Part shown: in pieces, positions 1 to 14,400 of the stretch
How the letters are laid out: every line of letters starts with the position of its first letter
How positions within the stretch are numbered: the first letter of the stretch is position 1
Source of the DNA: Theocolax elegans
Lineage: Eukaryota; Arthropoda; Insecta; Hymenoptera; Cerocephalidae
Assembly (NCBI GenBank): GCA_026168455.1
Contig: CM047427.1
Coordinates: 12,181,505-12,245,504 of the forward strand
Direction of reading: 5' to 3'
Length of the DNA: 64,000 nt
Made by a program: the position numbers and the translations under genes
Notes under the pieces: model-generated
The model's database searches: none
What the model was told of the DNA's origin: nothing
The model's input: only the letters and a program-made list of their open reading frames with translations

Positions 1-1102
1 TCGATGGTGGCATCTATAAATATAAACAGCGAGGCATACTTGTAAAAACCACGTTTCGAAACTCTTTGAACGAAACAATAAAAAGAACGATTTTATTTTT
101 TTTTAATGCACACGTAAAGTACGAATGAGCAATTAGCTCGTTGGTTATAATGTATTTATGTGAAAGTATGAAATTATCCGAAGATCTGAACGATCCAGCG
201 CTATCTTGTGTCTATCCCCTACCTCATCCGGACGAGATTCGCGTTATCGTCAGGAATTTATAGTCGATGTACTTTTTTTAGGGGTGTTTCGGAGGATGCG
301 GGAGTTCATTTGACGGTGGGGTGAAGCTTTTTTATCTCTCCCGGATGGTGTTAGTATACACCGACGCGTTATCGGACGATTATTATAGAAGTGAATATGT
401 GCTTGTCCGTATTTATCGAAGTTTTTGCACGAAATCCGTGGTAAACGAAAATATTTTATTTCTATAATATTTTTAGTTAATGCACAACTATTTTTAGTTT
501 TTTAGAACAATATTCTAAATTTCGCTTTTTTTATGAAAATTAATACAGATGAACCGATAAAACTGTTTTATAAAATGAAAACATAAACTATTATTAAAAG
601 TTTGTTTACTGGATTATACAAATACGATGTTCGGTTTAATTTATGAAACATATTGTTAAAAAAAATCAATTTATGTAAAGAAAGAAACTTTTTATACGTG
701 AAAAATAATGTACCGAAAATAATGTTGATCTTCCAAAGTGTCAGAATACAATAAAATGCAGTAATAATTAATGATACACAGCAAACCTCAAACATTTAAC
801 CAGCAACTGTAAAATTAGTGACAGCAAAACGGTAAAAATTGATGATATTTTTTTAAATTTCACTTTATAGGTTAACCTTTTTAATAAAAAAAATAAAATA
901 TTTTCTTCGTGGATTTTATTTGTTTATAAAATTACCAAACACTGTACGTTATTCTAGAAAAAATTATTTATTTTATTTTATATCAGTTATTTACAATGTT
1001 CTTAATTTTTCAAATAAAACCCGTAAAAATAAGAAAATTTTGAATAAAGTTCGTAATATTCGTAAAAATATAAAAAAAAAGATATTTTTGGATAATTAAG
1101 TT
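1..1102. repeat. Direct duplication, copy 1 (1.1 kb)
   Basis: This stretch recurs almost base for base at 2794-3897. The left edge of copy 1 is the window edge, so the true unit may begin earlier. Homology ends at TTAAGTT, after which the copies diverge at once (ATGCTC here, GGCTTA in copy 2). The differences I can see are homopolymer-length changes: T9 against T10 near position 100, T6 against T7 near 330, T4 against T5 near 455, and a longer A run near 660. I saw no clear substitution. No gene is evident; the longest frame, 568-795 minus, is AT-rich and low complexity. Confidence 0.93.
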
Positions 1103-1649
1103 ATGCTCAGTCTATCAAATGGCTAATTTCCTACCTATTTCCAGCCCATTTCTTTATTTTTTTTCTATCAGGGTTACGTTAAAACGCGTTCACGCACTCA
1201 CTGCTATTTCCTCAAATTGTACATCGATCGGTATTTAATTTCTTACGAATAATGTTCTCTCGTTAAATATTAAATACGGTTCGATACCTCAATTCGTTTG
1301 AATGACAACCGACGGATTCAGAATTCCGTCGACTCACGACTGAACATCGATGGAACTCTCATCCCCAAGATCGAAATTATAGAGACCGCGTCAGCATTTC
1401 AATGGTTGACGTATCAAGAATTTTCCACGTACGTATACGTAAATGGTACCGCGATGGTATCGTAGAGAGAGAGAGAGGGGGGGGGGGAGACCGACACAGA
1501 GGGAAGAGCGCAAGGGAAGGCATAGGCCATTGTCGTCGTCGACGTCGTCGTCGTCCATTAGAGGTAGCAAGGATTTATCTATGCATCTATCTATTTCACG
1601 AGCTCTCCTCGGTTAATTGGCCATTCTCGTGAAAAGGGAGGTAGACTAT

Positions 1650-1680
<31 letters not shown>

Positions 1681-2793
1681 GTTAGGAGGTCAGAGAGCCG
1701 CGCGATGCACTCTACGCGAAAGCTAAGTGAATTACCCGTGTCACGCATCTTCCGCATCGCAAAAGTACACGTTATACAGGGAGGTTGGTGCACAGGGGGC
1801 TACGACTACGACGCACTTACGAGCACGGAATGGGCCTAACTCGATCACCTATACCTACTCGAGCTACATGTATAACTACCTACTCCGGAGGTATAATTTA
1901 TCGAGTTAGGCGCATGCGTCCTCTACCTACCTTACGTAATTATCCTTTAATTTTACTTTCGCGCGCAACAGCAAAAAAACCAGTTGGTACTCGAGCTTTT
2001 TAAGATTTACATGTACCCATGAGCTTGCGAGTCTCGAGTTGTTTCCATAAGATATTTTTAATTATACGCGCGGATGGAGAAGGTCTACTCGACATTTCAA
2101 TATTTCATTGTTAAGAGACGAGTAATGACGGTTGCATTAAAAACAATTAAGATTTTTATTCCAACTATTAACCCAACACATCGTTTAATTTTTATCCGAA
2201 TAATAAAAAACGAATTATTTAAATCAAAAGTTATTGATAAAATTAGTAATAAATCGCAATACCGTAGGTGGGTCAATTTGATTATCCGATAAATAATAAG
2301 TGAGTTATCAAACGTTTCACTGATACAGGTGCATATAATCGCGATAAAAGTGAGGAGGAACAAAAAAATTTTTTTTAAGCTAATAGTAAGTGAATATTCT
2401 TTTAACCTGCATTATCTCCGGTGCGCATAAAATTTTACACGAAAATTCCTGCAAAGTGAGAAAAAATCCGGGTCATCGTTATACCGGCATAAAATTCAGG
2501 AAAGTATAAGTACACTCGCGCATATAATCGAAATTAAAAACTATAAAATTTAAATAGAATGTAACGTCGTACGATTTACGATATTGCGTTAAAATTTATA
2601 TTATCTCGTTACGCTTTATTTATACGATCGGTATACGTATCAATAGAGGAGTCGATAATCAACTAATAAAACTGAAAATTAAAAAATTTATTAATCCTCA
2701 TCGAGCATAATGCTACTTTGTATCGTTTTAATATCGATGCGTCAAATCTAACGAGCGAGCACTTCTAATTAGGCTGTAAAAGTATAAACGCAG
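1103..2793. other. Spacer between the two direct repeats; no gene
   Basis: The left part (about 1200-2050) is CpG-rich and microsatellite-bearing. It has (GA)n at 1464-1477 running into a G11 tract at 1477-1487, (GTC)n at 1532-1556 and (GA)14 at 1654-1681. The right part (2050-2793) is plain AT-rich DNA. Open frames here are short, overlap on both strands and partly translate the repeats, so none is called. Confidence 0.7.
1654..1681. repeat. (GA)14 microsatellite
   Basis: An uninterrupted GA dinucleotide tract, preceded 170 bp upstream by a shorter GA tract fused to an 11-base G run. It may be a GAGA-factor type binding tract or simply an expanded microsatellite. Confidence 0.9.
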
Positions 2794-3897
2794 TCGATGG
2801 TGGCATCTATAAATATAAACAGCGAGGCATACTTGTAAAAACCACGTTTCGAAACTCTTTGAACGAAACAATAAAAAGAACGATTTTATTTTTTTTTTAA
2901 TGCACACGTAAAGTACGAATGAGCAATTAGCTCGTTGGTTATAATGTATTTATGTGAAAGTATGAAATTATCCGAAGATCTGAACGATCCAGCGCTATCT
3001 TGTGTCTATCCCCTACCTCATCCGGACGAGATTCGCGTTATCGTCAGGAATTTATAGTCGATGTACTTTTTTTAGGGGTGTTTCGGAGGATGCGGGAGTT
3101 CATTTGACGGTGGGGTGAAGCTTTTTTTATCTCTCCCGGATGGTGTTAGTATACACCGACGCGTTATCGGACGATTATTATAGAAGTGAATATGTGCTTG
3201 TCCGTATTTATCGAAGTTTTTGCACGAAATCCGTGGTAAACGAAAATATTTTTATTTCTATAATATTTTTAGTTAATGCACAACTATTTTTAGTTTTTTA
3301 GAACAATATTCTAAATTTCGCTTTTTTTATGAAAATTAATACAGATGAACCGATAAAACTGTTTTATAAAATGAAAACATAAACTATTATTAAAAGTTTG
3401 TTTACTGGATTATACAAATACGATGTTCGGTTTAATTTATGAAACATATTGTTAAAAAAATCAATTTATGTAAAGAAAGAAACTTTTTATACGTGAAAAA
3501 TAATGTACCGAAAATAATGTTGATCTTCCAAAGTGTCAGAATACAATAAAATGCAGTAATAATTAATGATACACAGCAAACCTCAAACATTTAACCAGCA
3601 ACTGTAAAATTAGTGACAGCAAAACGGTAAAAATTGATGATATTTTTTTAAATTTCACTTTATAGGTTAACCTTTTTAATAAAAAAAATAAAATATTTTC
3701 TTCGTGGATTTTATTTGTTTATAAAATTACCAAACACTGTACGTTATTCTAGAAAAAATTATTTATTTTATTTTATATCAGTTATTTACAATGTTCTTAA
3801 TTTTTCAAATAAAACCCGTAAAAATAAGAAAATTTTGAATAAAGTTCGTAATATTCGTAAAAATATAAAAAAAAAGATATTTTTGGATAATTAAGTT
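2794..3897. repeat. Direct duplication, copy 2 (1.1 kb)
   Basis: Second copy of 1-1102, in the same orientation and offset by 2793 bp. It begins TCGATGGTGG and ends TTAAGTT. The sequence immediately before it (CTGTAAAAGTATAAACGCAG) cannot be compared with copy 1, because copy 1 starts at the first base of the window. Confidence 0.93.
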
Positions 3898-6800
3898 GGC
3901 TTATCTTGCATCGAGATAGAAAAGTATGTATAATTATTAAGAAAGAATATCGTATAATTGGCTACTAAATGTCAGAGATTTGAAAAAAGTAAAACGAAAA
4001 AGAGGGAGATGCAGCGTAATCTGCAATCAAAAAGGTGCAACAAAGTCATTGGTATTCTCCACTTTTGTGCGTATAAACCCAGTGAGTTTAACCATAAAAA
4101 GCCATCGTCAACTTTATACAAAACGTATAACGATCGCGATAAACCTTTCGAGATTCGTTGAACCATAAGCGCTAAAACTCGAAGTACAATCTGATTTACG
4201 TTGGTGAAATATTTAAAAAGGAAAAAAAAAGTCACGAGTAAACCATATTTGTTAAAAAATATCACAAAAATCGAAACGAATGAAAAAAAAAATGGAAAAG
4301 ATGGACACGTAGACACGCGCGAATAGTACGTTGACCGAGTTTTCTTAACGGATGGTAGGAAGTGTATAGATAAAGTTGTCATAAGGTCTCTTTTCTTAAC
4401 TATGATTTTCCTCGAGGTCCGACATCGCTTTCTTTTCTGCCCCGACTGAAGAAAATTGCGAACTTGTTTCCGGGGCTCTCGACGACGCAATTTGCTGAGC
4501 GCCCCGTTGATTTTTATTGTGAAACGCTCGCGCGTCTGTCCCTCTGTCTCTAATTCCAACCGCGTTTTTCTAGACTTCTTTGAAGGGAAAAGGGAGAGAT
4601 CCTTTGTTAAAAGATAACGATATTTTTTTGCTTGTCCGGTATAACGTTTATTTCGAGTCAACTTTTTAGATTTGACGTATTAACAATTTTTTGTAATTGT
4701 GATTGTAAATGCAAATGTTGAAATAAATCTAAATTAAATCGAGAAAAAAAATAACCTTGCGTCATTCTGGAATGCTGAGTATTACAAAGGATTTACAAAC
4801 TTCTCACGAAAGGAAAGAAATTATGTAAATCAAAGAATTCTGACCTAAACTCAAAATATATATACATATACACGCTCGAACAAATTCAAGGTAGCGACTG
4901 TTAATCTTAAATTGAAAATTCACAACATTACTTACGGTATAATGTGAAAGAAATATTCAAACCTAAAAAAAAAGATAACGTTTACAATGTATTTTCGAAA
5001 TTAAATTTGAATCTATATAAAGTAAAAATATAGCTAGTGGAACAGTTTTTGGATATGAATTCAAATACTAAATAATTTTGTATGTACATATATACCGAGA
5101 TTCAGCAATTTATTTAGTTTATGTTGTATATTAACGTCTGGTATAATATCAAGGTTTTCGTTTTATAATGTTCAACAGCAAGTGTGATTGTAAGTTTTAT
5201 ATACATTATATTATATTATAAGCTAACGTTGTTTGATACGTATGGTAGAACATCATCAAATGATTTTTATACGAGCTTATATATAATAAATTAAAATAAT
5301 TATTAATACATAAGTATAACTACAGTGGTATAATAATTATTAACGCTCCCCTCGCTCTCAAAGTTTTGGAAAGATGAAAATTCTAAATTTTGTTTGATTT
5401 TTAAACGAAAATTCACCAAATTATTAACAATGTCATAATATTTTAAGTAAGTTAAATATGTCTTAACAAATAAAGATAACGGTCAAATTTTGTCTGCTTT
5501 CTGTGAAAATTACCATTATTCAATTATTATATTGTTTATAAATATATAAATTTTATTTTAAAAAGTATATTTAAGGCAATAGTTATTTCAAGGGATATAT
5601 ATATTGTAAAATATCTTTATGTTGTATTTATTTTTTGGTGTTCCATAATGATCGATGTGTGGGTAACAAGTACATTTCCCGAAACATATAGTATTTATAA
5701 ATAATATTTATAGTATTAATATTAGTATATATAAATAATATTTATAATATACGAAATAAATATTGCGAATATAAACAGCAGAAAAATATAGCTTGTCACT
5801 ATATTTTATAAAGTTTTATTCACAATTTCTTGATTTTATATGCTAATTCAATAATTTCAATATTTTTGGAAACCACGGTTATATGTTTAGAATTTTATAT
5901 AATTAATTCCATTTTTAGAAAATTCATTATCCTTTTAAATGTAACATGTATGAGACGTTCCGTATTGAGTACTTCTACCTCAATATTCATACCAGATCTA
6001 TGTACAATCAATATCGATCAGTAATTAAAATGCTTTTGTAAATATTTTTAGCTCGTTAAATAAAATAAATAAAAATAATATTACGATCGCTTTTAAAAAA
6101 TCTAATAATACATTTGTTTATGACACACTTAATGCGTTTCTCAAACAGTGTCTATGCACTTACCACCGCAATGAATAATTAATTAGACAGTTAAATTCGC
6201 TAGTTGGCTATTTTAATCAGCTTATGGAATATTCTAGTCAGCTTCTAAGCTAAGCGTAAACTAAAACCACTAATCGCTAATTCATAAACAATCTGCTAAG
6301 ACCACGAGTAGTCGGTGTTTGACGTTAAATTTCCTTTGAAAAATTTCGAGCAATAATTTATAAATATTCGTCCAATTACATTTTTATTTAACAACGATTT
6401 AACAACGAAAACATTTTTTTTATTATTTACTTATTTTTAGCGACATTTATCATTCGCGTTTCATTTATTTTTTATAAACGCGTTTAGTCAATAAGTAATG
6501 ACCATGAACGAGGAACTTGAAAAGGAGTTGGAGTAGATTTAAACTTTGTTTAAAGGATATTAACAATTTACTAAGCAAGGGGGTAGTAAATCGGGTTAAC
6601 TCAAAACTTTAGTATCTACTACTGTTTTCGAATCTTTCGAATATAAATTTTCAATACGAAGTCATTAAATGCAGCTACTACGCGTTTCGAGAAAAATTTA
6701 TTAGCGTCTCAACATTTGAATTTTAATTAATCTATCTTTTTCCTGAGTACAATTCGACATTCTGATATCCACACATTATAGCTAATTAAAAGTCAATGAA

Positions 6801-7000
6801 AAATATTAATAAATAACTGTATCGCGTTTTGATTATCTCTTATGCAAAAAAAGTGTAGAATATATTATTCATAATAAATGGTAACTAAAATGTATAAACA
6901 GTGTAGACAAGATGAATAAAAAATCAAAACATAAATCCTCAGGTAAGAAAAAGTACGAGTCTCGAGAAAAAAAAAATGCTTATCGCAACAAAGGACATTA
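3898..7000. other. AT-rich non-coding stretch
   Basis: AT-rich DNA with poly-T/poly-A runs and TA-rich patches. The longest open frame (3972-4661, minus, 229 codons) opens at a TTG. Its first ATG is at codon 94, leaving about 136 residues that alternate basic and Phe-rich low-complexity blocks. I recognise no domain in it and do not call it a gene. Nothing else is visible. Confidence 0.6.
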
Positions 7001-7420
7001 AGTCTATCTTTCGACGCGCGCGCGCGCACGCGTGAGTATAGGGATCTATCGAGAAAGCGAGTGAGCGAGAGGGAGGGAGTCGAATTTCAAAGGAGAGTTG
7101 CCGCCAGACAGGTAGTTAATTGACGGTCCCGACTCACCTCGACTTGTACGGCAATGACACGCCACACTGTTTCCTCGATAAAATCGGAGCGAGAGCGCGC
7201 GCCCGCGCGGTAAGCTTTTTGTCTCGCAGGTTTCCTTCTTCGCGCTCACTTCTATATACATATATATACATATACCTTTTTCTTTCCCTTTCGTTTGGTG
7301 GAGGCTGACGTCACCTACCTGATTTACAAGCCATCTACATAAATAGGAACAACGGCTACTTGCACACCGAAACCATTGTCATTTACATACACTTTTTTTC
7401 TTTCATTTTCGTGTGAATTT
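7001..7420. other. CpG-rich island with CRE palindrome
   Basis: A locally GC-rich patch in AT-rich surroundings. It contains an alternating CG tract (about 7013-7031), GA-rich sequence, a second CG-rich tract near 7194-7209, and the palindrome TGACGTCA at 7306-7313. The complexity of 7290-7380 is higher than that of its neighbours. This suits a regulatory element or an undetected first exon, but nothing proves either. Confidence 0.4.
7306..7313. promoter_or_regulatory. Perfect CRE/ATF palindrome
   Basis: TGACGTCA is the full consensus site of the CREB/ATF bZIP family. It sits in the most complex part of the 7.0-7.4 kb island, followed by CCTACCTGATTTACAAGCC. An 8-mer is expected about once in a window this size by chance, so the call rests on context. 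Confidence 0.3.
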
Positions 7421-10400
7421 TTACGTTCCTTATTTTTTTTTATACCCAGTAGGATTAACGCGTATAAGTGATACACTTTCGAACCCTTCTTTTTAATCAT
7501 GAATTTTTTTAAAACTCTATTTGTACGATGATGGCTGCGAAATCAGGTATCATGTGAAAATTATGATACAATATTTACTTGCAGAAATCTTGGTAAAATC
7601 GTGGCTAATGAGTATAATCCACGATTTTTCTAGATTTCTGCAATAACAATTATTTAAATTGTAATAAAAATATTATTAATTTTTATAAATAAAATTGTTA
7701 CTTACTTAAAATTACTACACTTAAATTACTATATATTATTAAAAAACAATTACCCTCCGGAGAATCAGAACTCCGATCTTCTTATACTTCTAAGTTTGAT
7801 TTATTGTATATGAACTTTTTTCTACGCGGCCGTATTCTATGTCATTTTCTAATATAATTTATTAATATATATAAGTTCACATTTTTTAGTCGTTCATTTT
7901 CATGAAGAAGAAAAAGTTTATGTATAAACCTATAATGTAATACAATTTTATTTAATTTTTTCAGTGTCACTTATAATGACTTAATTGCCAAATTTCTATG
8001 GGAATGTCGAATTGACGTATTGTACACAAGAAAATGAAATGCACTTCTAATATACAAAATCTAATTACATGTATACTGTTATTCAAAATGTGAGAGAGCG
8101 AAATTTAGAAAGAAAGAAGTAGAGAAGAAGAACAACTTGAAATCACAAGAAATCAACATGATTCGATTTGAATAATATCACCACTCTTATAACATCACTA
8201 AAAATATTAATATATTAGGCTCACATTAGAGAATATAATAAAACAGGACCAGTTTAAGAAAATCTCGGAAAGTTAAGAAAAAATTAAACTGAATGAAACG
8301 AACTTCAAGAAAATCTAAAGAAAACTATCTGCAACAAAGAATTGCTAATGAATGTTTGAATATGTACATTTCTATAGATATTATTAAATTATTTAATTTC
8401 AATTTTTATTTCCATGGATTTATCTTAGTTATTGCATTATGAAATGTATTCTCAAAAATACTGAACAACGTATAAAATATCCATAAACGTAATATTTATA
8501 CTGTGTATAAAATCTAAATAACCTTCATCCAAACGTTCAAAGCACCAATAAAGAAGATAGCTCATTTTCTGTCACTTCCAAAACAGAGCTGATTATCCGA
8601 ACAAACCGAACGATCTCACCGAGTATTATAAAATTAGCAGACATCGAAATCAACGTCCAATTAGCATTACCGAAAAAAAAGGAAGTAGCTCAACACACCC
8701 ATAACAAGTATAAAAGCTCGCGATATAAAGAGAGCCCCATACCTGAAATTCATCAAGCCTATTTAATTCCGATCCTTAAGATATTATAACCGGTCAAAAC
8801 ACCTCGGCGTCAATTTATTCACTTTCTGTATGTACGGCCGGTGAGGAGCGTGAAATAAGACCAAACGTCAGACAGCTATGGTATAAAATCTGTGTGTGTG
8901 TGTGTATGTGTATGTGCGTATATATATTTATATATAACGCCGAGGAACTTATTACAGGATTAATTAAATCGTGCTACTTACATACATATTAAAAAAGGAA
9001 ATGTCGAACCTAATGAATCTGTATTAATATCGAGTTAATTGATATTAGCCATCCCGAAAATAAAAGAGAAGCTATACCTATATATAAGAAATTCCACACT
9101 AATTATACGAAATATTGGACAAATTGGTATCTAAGAATCTTCAGTCTTTTCAAATAAATTAGCGTGTACACTCCTTTTTTTTCTCCTGCATCACGGTAGT
9201 AAAGTGCGTTTCAAGGATTTTCTTTTGTGTGCTGCATCAACGCTGATATTAAATATTGTATTTATGCGTAAAATGAATTTTACTTTCGAGTCGCTTCGTG
9301 GACAGTAATAATAAATGAGGGAAATTAATCTCTTGTCAAGAAATTCGTTTGGGTAAGAGAAGAGAAACCGAATGGAATTCGTGGTTATTGTTCGGTTTTC
9401 TACTGTGTTGAATATTGAAAAGATGTAATGATAAAACCTTCTTTTTTTGTCAATAATTTATGGTTTTTAGGGTAAAACGTTATACTCAATACGAATTTTA
9501 TTTAACTTTTTTATGTGTACAACGCCTTTTTTTGTGCGTATAAATACAACTATTATTGATTATATACCTGTCGTTCGAGTCTAAGGTATGGATTAATATT
9601 TTATTATCGAAACACGCGTTATTGAAGAAGAAAAAAAGTTTCAAGATGTTTTACTTACTTTCGTTCCGATCTCCCAATCTCATTACCGATACAAAAAAAT
9701 GAACGTTACGATAAAATCAATTCGCAATATTAAATTGATAATCGGTTTTCTGAAAATATCGTAAAATAAAAAGTTTTACCAATAACTGTACTATACGTTA
9801 AATCGATCTACAAAAGATAATTTAAAATCTCCGTTATTTCAATTAATTATAACATGATCATTTTATTCCAAAATATCTTGAGTTTCCTTGTTGAAGTTGT
9901 TAAATATTTTTAATACGCATTAATTTGATCTCCTTACGATGAAGGAGATAAACGTCTGATCAAATTTAAGAAAATTTTTACTATAAATAATTAAATGACT
10001 TGAAGTATTTCAGCATTTTTTTTAAACAAAATAGATTAATATTAATATTTATCCAAAAAATTTAGCTTTTGATATCTAATGCAACTTTTCGTGAACGAAC
10101 TATGACACATTTTACCTTGATTTATTAACCAAATGCTAAAGTGTTAAAAACAGTAGTCTTAAGAACTATTTCGTTAGATAGACCAACAGTTCAACAATAA
10201 AACATGTTTTTAATATACTTAAATGGAACCAAATGTAAAAATATTAACAAAAAAAATTAATTTTTATTATTATTGTAAAAATTATATAAAAAACAGCTGA
10301 ATAATCTTACAAATAATCATTTTACGTATTTTTTGTAATCGTTTTCATGTACCAGTGAATTGAAATTATGTTTTATTGTTATACTGTTACAACTTTAGCC

Positions 10401-10900
10401 TACCCAATGAAGTTGTATCTGAAAGAAAAGTTTTATAATACAAAATTATGTTACAAATAAACTAGCTAAAAATATCGGATAAAATTAACGAAATAAGGCA
10501 ATTTAAATTAAAAAATTAAGAAATATTTTATGTAATTGCATAATAAATTAATTATAATTTTTTCTAATTCTAACCCACACTCTTTCAAATTAATAGAATT
10601 TTTTCTTTTATTAAGTTAATTTGTAAAATACGTTTTATATTTCTTTTACATCTATTATTTTAAACAAAAAGATTTCATACGCGTCCGAGTAATTATAGTA
10701 AAACAATGTTGACTTCGAAATAACTCCCACCTAAATAATTTACATTTTAATATGTTGCCAACGAACTTTTCTGTTTATAAAAAAGTAAGGTAAAAAACGG
10801 CAATTCGTAAAAAAAGGAACAAATCTAAAATTTGCATTACTCGGCGGAATGTATTATAACGCGCAGAAGGAGCAGTAATCACCTCAGTAAATTAAATACA
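7421..10900. other. AT-rich non-coding stretch
   Basis: No coding signal. It contains a TG/TA microsatellite at 8891-8935 and scattered poly-T runs. The 8540-8830 part is somewhat more complex than the rest. Confidence 0.6.
8891..8935. repeat. (TG)n/(TA)n compound microsatellite
   Basis: About 15 bases of uninterrupted TG, then imperfect TATGTG units passing into TA units. Confidence 0.85.
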
Positions 10901-11420
10901 CGTACTTCGATAAAAGTGTGCGTATGTATATATATATATATATATATACATATACACACAAGGGAAACGTTCAATTTTCCCGTATAACATGCACCTCCCA
11001 AAAACTCGAGGAAAATTCACGAGGCTGCAACTGTGTATATGCGGCGCAGCTGGCAATTTAATCAGTCAAGTAGTACCTCCGTCCAATCTATCAAAATCCA
11101 CGACGTATTTCGCGCGTATATAGCAGTTCCTCGAGGACGGAAATGTGTGTATACGAGGGCGCGACGTTTCGCTGAAATCCGAAAGCGTAAAATCGCGTTA
11201 CGAGCTTAAGGGATTGTCGGAATTAAAATTACGCCAACGTCCGAGCTTTTCGAAATGGGAGACGATTTGTTATGCGTAGGTGGGAAACCTACGTATATTT
11301 TCAGAAAGAACGAGAGAGGGAGAGTGAGAGAGCGCGCGCTACGTTTCTTCGGTTTTTTTTTCAACGCGTTTGCATGTGAATACGGGTGGCGCGCGTTTAC
11401 ATGATAATCGGGCAACTTTC
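10901..11420. other. CpG-rich island after a (TA)n tract
   Basis: A (TA)11 tract at 10927-10948 is followed by about 450 bp of clearly higher GC with many CpGs, a GA-rich run near 11306-11340 and CGCGCG patches. Frame 11206-11415 on the minus strand (69 codons) lies here but has no recognisable motif. It could be a regulatory island or an untranslated exon. Confidence 0.35.
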
Positions 11421-14400
11421 GAGTCTAGCTTTTACGATGTGATGAGTATGTTTTTCACAAGTAGCTGACTGTGTATGAGGAACGCACTGTGAATTGGAAA
11501 ATCTCACCGGAAAATTTCAACGGCGTAATGAAATTTAGTCTATGATTTACCTTAATTTTTTATTTTATTTTTAAATTGTTTTATTCTTCATTTTATAAAT
11601 TTGTCTATCTTGTACATTTTTATGTCGTTCAATTGTACATACGTTTACAAAGCTATTGAAAGATTATAAATAAAAAAGTTTTTTTTTAAATGATGAATCC
11701 CTTACAAGAAAACTTGTAATATACTCAAGATTGCAAAATTTTCCGGAAACACGGAAATAATAAAAATTAAAAAAATGAGGTAATTACTTCTTTTAAGAGA
11801 GAAAGTGACTTTCCCTAACACGTTTCCAGAAAAATGTTAATTATTCTAATTATGAATATTGAATAATGAACAACAAAGTGTATTCAAAAAAGCTCGTCTG
11901 CATATGGAAAATGTAAATTTTCACACATACAAATTAAGTCGTTAAAAAATAATGTCATTGTAAATGACATTTCACGTCGATCAGCGACACAAATATATTT
12001 GTGTTATACGTTAAATTATTCGAGCGGTGTGAAAGTAAACACGCGTATATTAAATAGTAACACAACTAATTACGATCACAAGATTTCGATAGCATAATAT
12101 TGAATTTTACATATTAAGAAATCGCGAATTGTACCTAAATAATAATAATAATAAACTGGACAATATAATCCACTATTTACATATATTTTTTGTTTGTCAA
12201 GAGAGAAAAATCGATATTATTACAATTGCTTAATCTTAAGCGTCAAAGTGAGTTAGTATAAAAACATAAAATTTATCTCAATAAATGTATTATAAGATAG
12301 TATAAACGTACATGCATACACTGCTAGTTTAAAAGCGCTAATAAAACTTTCGAAACCGGTATAAAATTCAAGGACTCGCAGGATAATTTAGCGTGTGTAA
12401 TACGCACTGATTAAAATATTACTTGTTATAGATACAAGTCTTGTATACACACACACACACACACGCGCGGATAACTGTAAAAATAAACATAGCTCGTGCA
12501 TAGAGAAAAATTGAGATATCGAACTGTAAAAAAATTGTGTTACTATAATTTATATATATACGTGTAGTAAAATTAAAGAAAAAGGAAATGTTTCCAGCGA
12601 TCGCGATGATAATCAAAACGAAGGACATGGAGAAAAAAAAGAGTTCTTTCCAACATTTGCATTCAGTCCATTCGGTTGGAATAAACTTAGGAACAAAATG
12701 GAAAGAACCGAGCGACTTTTCTCCAAGAGAGAAAATCGCGAAGAAATTGAAGGCCAACGGCGGTACGATAAAAAATAACAAGATCGTTCCCAGGACGCGT
12801 GGTGGTAAATTTAAAAACGCGTCCTTTTCCTCCGATAGGACGAGATGTTTGGTTAAATGGCTTGGAATCTCGAATTGGCTCGGTTAGGCGTTCTTTTCCT
12901 TTTATTTTTATTCGACAGCGTGAATTCGGTGACTTATGCGTAATTTCGAGTGGAGCAGAAAGCGAAAGAGAGAGAGACAGACAAATGGGAATTGAGAGAG
13001 AAAATTAAATAGGTTTTGAAATGAAAATACTGTAAAACAAGGAGAAAAGGAGCATGTAAACGATCTATCCACTGAAATATACGATACACAGAATTTTTGG
13101 AAGATTTCCATGATCTTTACTTTGTTACTTATACTTGATTAATCTCGATTCTTTTCAAAAGCGCGATAGAAAAAATGTATAGAAAACAAAAACTTAAATA
13201 ACTTATTGATTAATGTAACTTATAATGAATGTTTAATTCGTCAAAAATCAAATTCACAGCTATTATATGATCATTTATCAAGAATTAAATTGGTTTAAAA
13301 TGCAACTTTCGAATACAATCGAAATCGAGCTGGAAATCATGACTGATTATCGAGCAAATATGAATTAATTATAACGAAATCAGTTGTCAGATAAGATTCG
13401 AAATCCTTTAAAAAACGTTGATTTTCGTTACAATTTGGATTTTCGTAGAAACATTTCTCTCTCATACGCCAATTCGATATTTTCATAGAGATATTACTAC
13501 TTAGAAGTCACTAAAAATTATTGTGAAAAAAATTTCGATGAGAAAATAGCTATGGCTTTCACCGATTTGATAAATGCAACGACGAGGACCAAGTCTTCTC
13601 CTGGATCGTTTACTTAAAATACGCATTTTAATTGACTAAACTTATATATTAATATTTCACGATAATGGATTTCATTGATTTCAGCTAAAAATACGCTAAT
13701 AATTATAATTAATCCTCGACTTCTAAAATTACCCATTTCTTAATATTCAAACCCAAATTTAGTCATCAGGGATGTAAGTCAATTAAATAATTTGACTTTA
13801 AAGATACACTATTATTCATTAAAAAAATTAAAATATTGATATTTTTATACATCTAACTCTATTGCACCTTACTGCATAAATATCTATAGATATAATACGG
13901 CCGTCAGAAATATAAGAGATTGAAATATAACTCGCGTATAGAAATATTTTTTGCTATTAATAACATAAATGTTTATGTACGCGAAAAATGTTGTTTCACA
14001 TATGGATATATATTACGTTTCTTCGTTTTTTATACGTACAAATGTATAATTTTGTAAATACATCCAATTAATAACATCTAGAATGGCGTTTAATACCCAC
14101 TTAACGTATATGCAAACACACGAGACAAAAACTCGCAAGCGTATAATTTAATTAAAATTTGTAATATTTATATACATACAGTGTACAGACATAAATTATA
14201 CACGTATAGTTTCTTTGATTGCGCAAGTATTTTTTTTATTTATTTAACATTTCACCGTAGCGTGTAACGTATATAATATTTTAGTATTATATGCATATAC
14301 GATTACAATTATAAAATAACATAAAATTAAATATTTTTTTCTTTAGATTGTACGTTACTTTTTCCTCTTCGTTTCTAAATAAAATGTCATTGTACAAAGA

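Noticed and set aside
1..3897. The two 1.1 kb direct repeats as LTRs of a retrotransposon.
   Set aside because: The repeat does not end in CA (it ends TTAAGTT). The 1.7 kb between the copies has no primer-binding site, polypurine tract or gag/pol frame, and the left boundary is outside the window.
3972..4661. 229-codon minus-strand open frame.
   Set aside because: It opens with TTG; the first ATG is at codon 94. The rest is basic and Phe-rich low complexity with no recognisable domain or splice context.
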